DNA of 64,000 bases, taken from Janthinobacterium sp. SUN073 (GTDB taxonomy: Bacteria > Pseudomonadota > Gammaproteobacteria > Burkholderiales > Burkholderiaceae_D). The DNA is taken from the NCBI RefSeq assembly GCF_030397665.1, contig NZ_JAPUBT010000002.1:560588-624587 (forward strand). Reading direction: 5' to 3'. The first letter of the stretch is position 1, and the number at the start of each line of letters is the position of its first letter. The position numbers and the translations under genes were made by a program. The notes beneath the pieces were generated by a model. That model was not told where the DNA came from, did no database searches, and worked only from the letters and a program-made list of their open reading frames with translations. Of the stretch, positions 60,601 through 64,000 are shown piece by piece.

Positions 60601-63600
60601 CGCGCCGACCGTCACCGTCACCACCTTGCCGGCGCCGGCGTTCTTGTCGGCATACGCACCGGCCGAGGTACCCAGGCTCAACGTTTCGCCGCCGATCAGG
60701 CCAGTCAAGGAGCCGCCGGTCAGGGTGGCGGCGGTGCCGCCGTTATATTGCCGGGTGGTGGCGGCCAGGCCGGACAAGGTCAGCGCTTTCGGCGTGATGG
60801 TACCGGTCAGCCCGTTCGCCGTGACAATATAGTTGCCGCCGGCGCTGCCGGTGGTGATCGCCGTGACGGCTTTGCCGCTGCCGGCATCCTTGCTGTCGAA
60901 GGCGCCTGTGTTGAACGTGATGTTGCCGAGATCCTGCGATAACAGGCCATTCAGCGAACCACCGCTGAGGGTGGCGGCCGTCGTGCCGTCATAGCTGCGC
61001 GTGTCCACCGTGGCGCCGCTCAGGGTCGCGGCGCGCTTGTCGATGGTCAGGGTCGCCGCGTTGGAATTGATGGCATACCCGCGCTGGCCGGAATACAGGC
61101 CGCCGGCCGTGATGGCGTAGGTGCCGGCGTTGACGGCATTGCCCGCCGCGCCGTAGTTCAGGGTACCTTGCAGCACCGCATTCGGGTTCGAGTAGGTGGC
61201 GCCCGGCGACGTCCAGCTGCTGGTGCCGTCATAAGTCTTGCTGGCGTTCGAGGCAAACGTCACCTGCAACGGCGTCATGAAGGCGCGCAGCAAGGGGTAG
61301 GTATTGGTGTCGTAGACGATCCACGCGCCGGCCAGGTCCCATGCCGCGCCACTGTAAGTGGACAGCAATTTCATTTGCGCGGTGGTCAAAGGGGTACCGA
61401 TCGTGCCGGTCGTGATGCCGCTGGTCGTGCTATCCCAGAAATTGCCGGTGACGGTGCCGCTATTGCTGCCGGCCAGGCCGCCCGACGTCGTGCCGCCGAT
61501 GACGGCGCCGCTGGCATAGTTGTTGGTCAGCGTGCCGGCATTCAAGCCGACCAGGCCGCCGATGACGCCAGTGCCGGTGACGGCGCCGCTGGCGTAACTG
61601 TTGGTGACGATGCCGGGGACGCTGCTGACGATGCCGTTCGTGCCGACCAGGCCGCCAACGTTGGTCCCGCCGGTCACGCTGGCGGTGCTGTAACTGCCGC
61701 TGACGAGGCCCAGGTTATTGCCGACCAGCGCACCCGTGGCATTCTTGCCGGTGATGCTGCCGCCTTCGAGACCGATATCGCGAACGATCGCGGTGCCCGA
61801 CGTCGCCCCGAACAGGCCGGCGAAATTCGTGCCGGGACGGTTGATCACCAGGCCGGAAATGACATGACCGGCACCGCTCAGGGTGCCGGTGAACGGCGCC
61901 GCCGTGCTGGTGCCGACCGGGATGAAAGTGCCGCCATTCCAGACGTCGCTCGCAAGGCCGGTGCTGGCCGCGTTGACGTCGCGGCCCAATGTGTAATTGC
62001 CGGCCAGGTCCATCGCCATCAATTGCAACTGGTGCGACGATTTGATCGTGCTGCTGTATTCGGAGACCAGCATCGGTCCGGTGGCACCAAGCATGCCGCC
62101 CGCGTTGTTGAGCGTGCCGTCGGTATCGACCATGACCCAGTTATTGCCGGTCAGGCCAGTCGTCGTCGTGAAGTTGAACGTGCCGAAGTTCGCCCCGGTT
62201 TGCATTTCCGTCGAGGTCAGGCCGAGGACGTCGGTGATGGTACCGCCGCCGCTGTTGAAGCCGACGCCCGATATGGCAGGATTCAATGTGACATTGAAGT
62301 ACCCGCCATTGATCGAACTGCTGGCGGCGGTCATCAATCCGGCGATGCCGCCCAGCGTGCCGGTGGCGCCGGAAGCCAGGCCCACCGTACCGGACGAATA
62401 CACATTGGTCATGACACCGGACACGCCGTTCGTGCCAACCACACCGCCCACGCCGCTCAGGCCGCCAGAGCCGCTGGAGCCAGTCACCGTACCGGTCGCG
62501 TAACTGTTATTGATCTGCCCCTTGTTGTGGCCGACCAAGCCGCCGGTGGTGGTATTGCTGTTGCTGAGATTGTTCAATCCCAGGTTGGTCACGCTGCCTG
62601 TGGAGTAACTGTTGTTCACCTGCGACGGATTGGACGTGGCACCGGCCAGGCCGCCTATATTGCCGCTGCCCGATACGGCGCCGGTATTGAAGCTGTTGCG
62701 GATAAGGCCGGTCGAGGTGCGATTGAAGGTCACCAAGCCCCCGGCGTCGGTGCCGGCCGTCACCGCGCCGGTATTGAAACTATTGCTAATGCTGCCATTA
62801 TTGATACCGACGAGGCCGCCGGCAGTCAGCAGCGCGGAGGTCACCGTACCGGTGTTGTAGCTGTTGAGGATCTTGCTGGTGGTCGCTGCCTTGCCCACCA
62901 GGCCGCCCAGCGAGGAATCTTGCTTATTGGTCACGAGCACGCTGCTGCTGTTCGAACTATTGTTGACGGTGCCATAGTTGTAGCCGACCAGGCCGCCTGA
63001 ATTTACGTAGCCGAGAGACGTGACCGTGCCGCCGCTGACGTAGGCATTGTTGACCATGCCATTGTTCAAGCCCACCAACCCCGCCACATTGCCATAGGTG
63101 GCGCTGCTGATAGACGAGCTGATGACAGGCGCCACGATGCCGATATTGCGCAGGTTCCCGGTGGCGCTGGTCGCGCCGAACAGGCTGGCGGCGCCGCCGG
63201 CAGTGCTGGTAGAACTGGTCAAGCCGGTGATCACATGGCCCAGGCCGTCGAACTGGCCGGTGAATGGCACCGCCTTGGTGCCGATCGGCGTAAAGCCGTT
63301 GGTGCCCCAGACCGCCGTGTTCGAGGTGCCGCTCGCATCGATATTGGCGGTCAGTGCGAAGTTGCCGCTCAGCGCATTTTTCAAACCCTGCAAATCGGCG
63401 CCACTGGTGCTGGTGGCCGCTCCCAGGCTGTTGATGACCGTGTAGAGCGCTGTCGTTCCGTCACTGCCCAGCTTGGTGCTATAGCTATTACCCAATGGCA
63501 GGTTGACTTCGGCCTTGATAGTGATGTTCGAGGTATTCAATAACTTTACCGCGCCCTGGCCGTATTCCAGCGCCAGGCTGGCCGTACCGGTGCCGGTCAT

Positions 63601-64000
63601 CGGCTTGTTGATGTTGACATCGTTTTGCGCCGTCAGCGTCAGCTGGTTCGCCGACCAGCTGACGACATCGTTGACATTGATGTCGCCGGCCGTGCCGCCC
63701 GTGCCATTCGTGCTCTGGATCTGCACCGAGCCCTTGCTCAGGCTGCTCATCAGGTCGGTGCCGGTCATATTGCCCCCGGACGCGGCGATCGTGAAATCGA
63801 CCGGGTCGATCAGCCAGGTGCCGGACAGGCCGTTGGCCGCCTGGGTCGTCACATTGATGCCCTTGGCAATATGCACGTGCGCGGCCGACGTATCGATGAA
63901 GCCGCCATTGCCACCGCCAGGCGCGCTGGCGTCCAGCGTCCCGCCCGCGTTGACCGTGCCGCTCTGCATGTCGCCCAGCAACTTGATCGTGCCGCCGCGC
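54655..64000 (-). CDS. giant YDG/GLUG repeat adhesin, filamentous-haemagglutinin type (partial, over 3100 aa)
   Basis: The frame continues past the end of the window, so the secretion signal and N-terminal haemagglutination domain lie beyond 64000. The visible order from the N-terminal side is: FHA-like beta-helix (GGTLDASAPGGGNGGFIDTS, WSANQLTLTAQNDVNINKPM); two GLUG blocks (repeats such as GGLVGYNYGTVNNSSNSS); one MBG-like module (KTYDGTSSW); about 22 YDG repeats (VxxxKVYDGxxxA, then GGSLSGLVGxETL, FxDKNAGxGKxVTV, LASNYTVSNP); an MBG-like module; and a ~100-residue tail ending RLPVAAGTTSIESQ. There are no frameshifts. It is probably exported by two-partner secretion; the partner is not in the window. 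It likely mediates adhesion or biofilm cohesion. Confidence 0.93.
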   Translation of the reverse strand, partial: RGGTIKLLGDMQSGTVNAGGTLDASAPGGGNGGFIDTSAAHVHIAKGINVTTQAANGLSGTWLIDPVDFTIAASGGNMTGTDLMSSLSKGSVQIQSTNGTGGTAGDINVNDVVSWSANQLTLTAQNDVNINKPMTGTGTASLALEYGQGAVKLLNTSNITIKAEVNLPLGNSYSTKLGSDGTTALYTVINSLGAATSTSGADLQGLKNALSGNFALTANIDASGTSNTAVWGTNGFTPIGTKAVPFTGQFDGLGHVITGLTSSTSTAGGAASLFGATSATGNLRNIGIVAPVISSSISSATYGNVAGLVGLNNGMVNNAYVSGGTVTSLGYVNSGGLVGYNYGTVNNSSNSSSVLVTNKQDSSLGGLVGKAATTSKILNSYNTGTVTSALLTAGGLVGINNGSISNSFNTGAVTAGTDAGGLVTFNRTSTGLIRNSFNTGAVSGSGNIGGLAGATSNPSQVNNSYSTGSVTNLGLNNLSNSNTTTGGLVGHNKGQINNSYATGTVTGSSGSGGLSGVGGVVGTNGVSGVMTNVYSSGTVGLASGATGTLGGIAGLMTAASSSINGGYFNVTLNPAISGVGFNSGGGTITDVLGLTSTEMQTGANFGTFNFTTTTGLTGNNWVMVDTDGTLNNAGGMLGATGPMLVSEYSSTIKSSHQLQLMAMDLAGNYTLGRDVNAASTGLASDVWNGGTFIPVGTSTAAPFTGTLSGAGHVISGLVINRPGTNFAGLFGATSGTAIVRDIGLEGGSITGKNATGALVGNNLGLVSGSYSTASVTGGTNVGGLVGTNGIVSSVPGIVTNSYASGAVTGTGVIGGLVGLNAGTLTNNYASGAVIGGTTSGGLAGSNSGTVTGNFWDSTTSGITTGTIGTPLTTAQMKLLSTYSGAAWDLAGAWIVYDTNTYPLLRAFMTPLQVTFASNASKTYDGTSSWTSPGATYSNPNAVLQGTLNYGAAGNAVNAGTYAITAGGLYSGQRGYAINSNAATLTIDKRAATLSGATVDTRSYDGTTAATLSGGSLNGLLSQDLGNITFNTGAFDSKDAGSGKAVTAITTGSAGGNYIVTANGLTGTITPKALTLSGLAATTRQYNGGTAATLTGGSLTGLIGGETLSLGTSAGAYADKNAGAGKVVTVTVGALTDGSGLASNYTLDAPTSVTGTITAKTLTWTNLAVENKEYDGNATAAINKGSITGYVSGEGLISGSSAAFADQNAGNSKVVTVRTTLGNGSGGGLASNYALADTTVLASITPKTLTLTGVTAGNKTYDGTKAAAITGGTLGGMIDSETVNLGTLSGTFAGQNAGNGIAVTVTGGSLSDGSNGGLASNYTLASVTGLKADIAQQGLTVSGVTVASKDYDGTKAATVTGGTLNGLVSGETLSLSGQSGEFNDQNAGNGKAVTVTGATLGNGSGLASNYTVTNATDATGNITPKALTVTGASAVTRVYDGTKAATLAGGVLDGLVSGETLTLSGLSGAYATKNAGSGKAVTVTGATLADNTGGLASNYTVSNPTSVTGNVTKASISSVSGLSASDKTYDGSTAAVIGGKAVITGMVVGDDLAFSSASGAFSDQNAGTGKTVNISGITLTGNDLANYNFTNASATATASIARKALTVIGATAADRVYDGSTVAIISGGSLDGLVGKETLTLTSMTGLFADKNVGTAKAVTVSGAALTGSANGGLASNYTVTGSTGLTANITKATISTISNIVADSKVYDANTKATVSATGATFNGMVGGDSLSISATSATFADKNAGTGKTVAVSGIALGGLDAGNYNLTNTTGSGSGNITPKALTIAGMSAVNKIYDGSTKATLSGGSISGLVGSETLGVTGLSATFDTRDAGTGKTVTATGSTLVNGGNGGLAANYTISNPTGLIANITPKALTVSGMTAGTRAYDGTTAATLAGGSLTGLVTGETLVVSGGSGAFGDKNAGNGKVVTVSGVSLADGTGLASNYTVSNPTDVTGSITQKVLSVTGALAADKTYDGALDATITGGSLSGFVGSETVDLASLAGAFADKNAGSGKAVSITGGTLSNGGNGGLASNYSVGPVSGLSAGIAQKVLSVTGVAAANKVYDGTTKASVTGGSLSGLVGNETLGLSGLSGAFGDKNAGTGKAITVSGATLADGTGLASNYTVGNPTGVTANINQATISSVTNVVADSKVYDANTKATVSATGATFNGMVGGDSLSISATSATFADKNAGTGKTVAVSDIALGGLDAANYNLTSTTGSGSGSITPKALTIAGMSAVNKIYDGSTKATLSGGSISGLVGSETLGVTGLSATFDTRDAGTGKTVTATGSTLVNGGNGGLAANYTISNPSGLIANITPKALTVSGMTAGTRAYDGTTAATLAGGSLTGLVTGETLLVSGGTGAFGDKNAGNGKAVTVSGVSLADGTGMASNYTVSNPTDVTGSITQKVLSVTGALAADKTYDGALDATITGGSLSGFVGSETVDLASLAGAFADKNAGSGKAVSITGGTLSNGSNGGLASNYTVSNPSGLTASITAKALTVTGQLAGNKVYDGNAQASLSGGVLAGLVAGESLGLAGQTASFADKNAANGKAVTVTGTSLVDTASGLASNYTVSNPTGLTASITAKALTVTGQLAGNKVYDGNAQASLSGGALSGLVAGETLGIAGQTAVFSDKNAANGKAVTVTGTSLVDTASGLASNYAVSNPTGLTASIMAKALTVTGQLAGNKVYDGNAQASLSGGALSGLVAGEALDIAGQTAVFSDKNAANGKAVTVTGTSLVDTATGLASNYTVSNPTGLTASITAKALTVTGQLAGNKVYDGNAEANLSGGVLSGLVAGETLGIGGQSAVFSDKNAATAKAVTVTGTVLVDTITGLASNYTVSNPTGLTASITPASLLVRVTGAAPRVYDTTTNASVTLADNRIAGDVLSISNSGASFADKNAGANKTVTVNGIALGGTDAGNYTVNATATTTASITQAALGVKVGNAEKDQGNVNPAFTASYTGLLGNDTLANEVSGNLAFSTPATIATPSGSYLVSAAGQSSTNYALTYTPGVLTVKPTEARQSAVASVIAAVNVAPSQGNMVQADVVAKGETVTSKEDVVQVVAERGQARQGSTPVVLTTASVNSNVLPGLRLSVVDTGLRLPVAAGTTSIESQ
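55195..61050 (-). repeat. YDG-domain tandem array (about 22 units)
   Basis: Units of roughly 85-100 codons inside the giant adhesin, each with a YDG (rarely YNG, YDA or YDT) core and the LASNYT segment. The four units next to the C-terminal end (about 55450-56530) are nearly identical and spaced exactly 267 bp, as judged by the recurring TTGCCGTCGTAGACTTTA at 55661, 55928 and 56195 and a near copy at 56462. Confidence 0.9.
56561..58930 (-). repeat. 1338-bp higher-order duplication within the YDG array
   Basis: Four consecutive distinct units (cores YDANTKATV, IYDGSTKATL, AYDGTTAATL, TYDGALDATI) occur twice in the same order, at about 56561-57590 and 57899-58930, offset by exactly 1338 bp (446 codons, five units). 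A different unit separates the two copies. Confidence 0.88.
61420..63200 (-). repeat. two GLUG-motif blocks
   Basis: Block 1 at about 62290-63200 and block 2 at about 61420-61870 carry tandem GGLVGxNxGxxxNSYxxGxV motifs of about 20-30 residues. Each block is preceded by a similar module ending FTGxxxGxGHVIxGL, so the two blocks probably arose by duplication. Confidence 0.85.

Noticed and set aside
54655..64000. Regularly spaced repeats that could be taken for a CRISPR array
   Set aside because: The repeats are coding, about 267 bp long and keep the reading frame; no short repeat-spacer structure or cas genes.

Overview
The window is high-GC chromosomal DNA from a Gram-negative betaproteobacterium, most likely Oxalobacteraceae (Janthinobacterium/Massilia-like). 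This rests on the Lol lipoprotein system, an RpfE-RecJ gene pair, a PEP-CTERM protein, a CpxRA-like two-component system, and a chaperone-usher and giant repeat-adhesin repertoire typical of Burkholderiales. No rRNA, tRNA, insertion sequence, phage or CRISPR array was found. The genus is an inference; no marker gene in the window settles it.

1-9 kb: the tail of a sigma-54 activator, then a compact minus-strand cluster (8591 down to 1101) that I could not match to a described system. It encodes three paralogous acidic/glycine-zipper proteins, a GIY-YIG protein, a gluzincin-type metalloprotease (HEVGH plus EIVAD), a 720-residue protein with an Ig-like N-terminus, and a KAPA-synthase-like PLP enzyme. 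Gene remnants lie at both ends: an internally deleted amidohydrolase and a broken intradiol dioxygenase. 9-13 kb: a Spy-like periplasmic protein and a CpxRA-like pair are divergent from a region with GTAAA-N5-GTAAA boxes. A third box precedes a FlxA-like gene. 13-18 kb: dcd, an alpha/beta hydrolase, a HAD phosphatase, a TSUP permease, a VbhA/Fic toxin-antitoxin pair with a probable Fic C-terminal frameshift, and a LysR regulator.

18-31 kb: a small membrane protein, comEC, a methyltransferase, a SUV3-like helicase, a Tae4/Tai4-type T6SS effector-immunity pair without T6SS genes nearby, a nested inverted-repeat element, a sorbosone-dehydrogenase-like propeller, tatD, lolD and two tandem LolC/E permeases. 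31-46 kb is a surface-structure region. It holds a three-gene type I secretion system, a PEP-CTERM protein, a 1170-residue SdrD-B repeat adhesin that is its likely substrate, and then a plus-strand chaperone-usher fimbrial operon (pilin, chaperone, usher, tip adhesin).

46-64 kb: rpfE-recJ, fosA, a clear cyclic-di-GMP-I (GEMM) riboswitch in the leader of a sedolisin (S53) lipoprotein with four Ig-like repeats, a Xre/RES toxin-antitoxin pair, a DUF2288 gene, and a giant minus-strand adhesin (over 3100 residues, running off the window) made of GLUG motifs and about 22 YDG repeats with a 1338-bp higher-order duplication. The second half is dominated by adhesion and biofilm functions (T1SS adhesin, fimbriae, c-di-GMP-controlled protease, giant adhesin). 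Toxin and contact-competition modules (Fic, Tae4, RES) are scattered between housekeeping genes.
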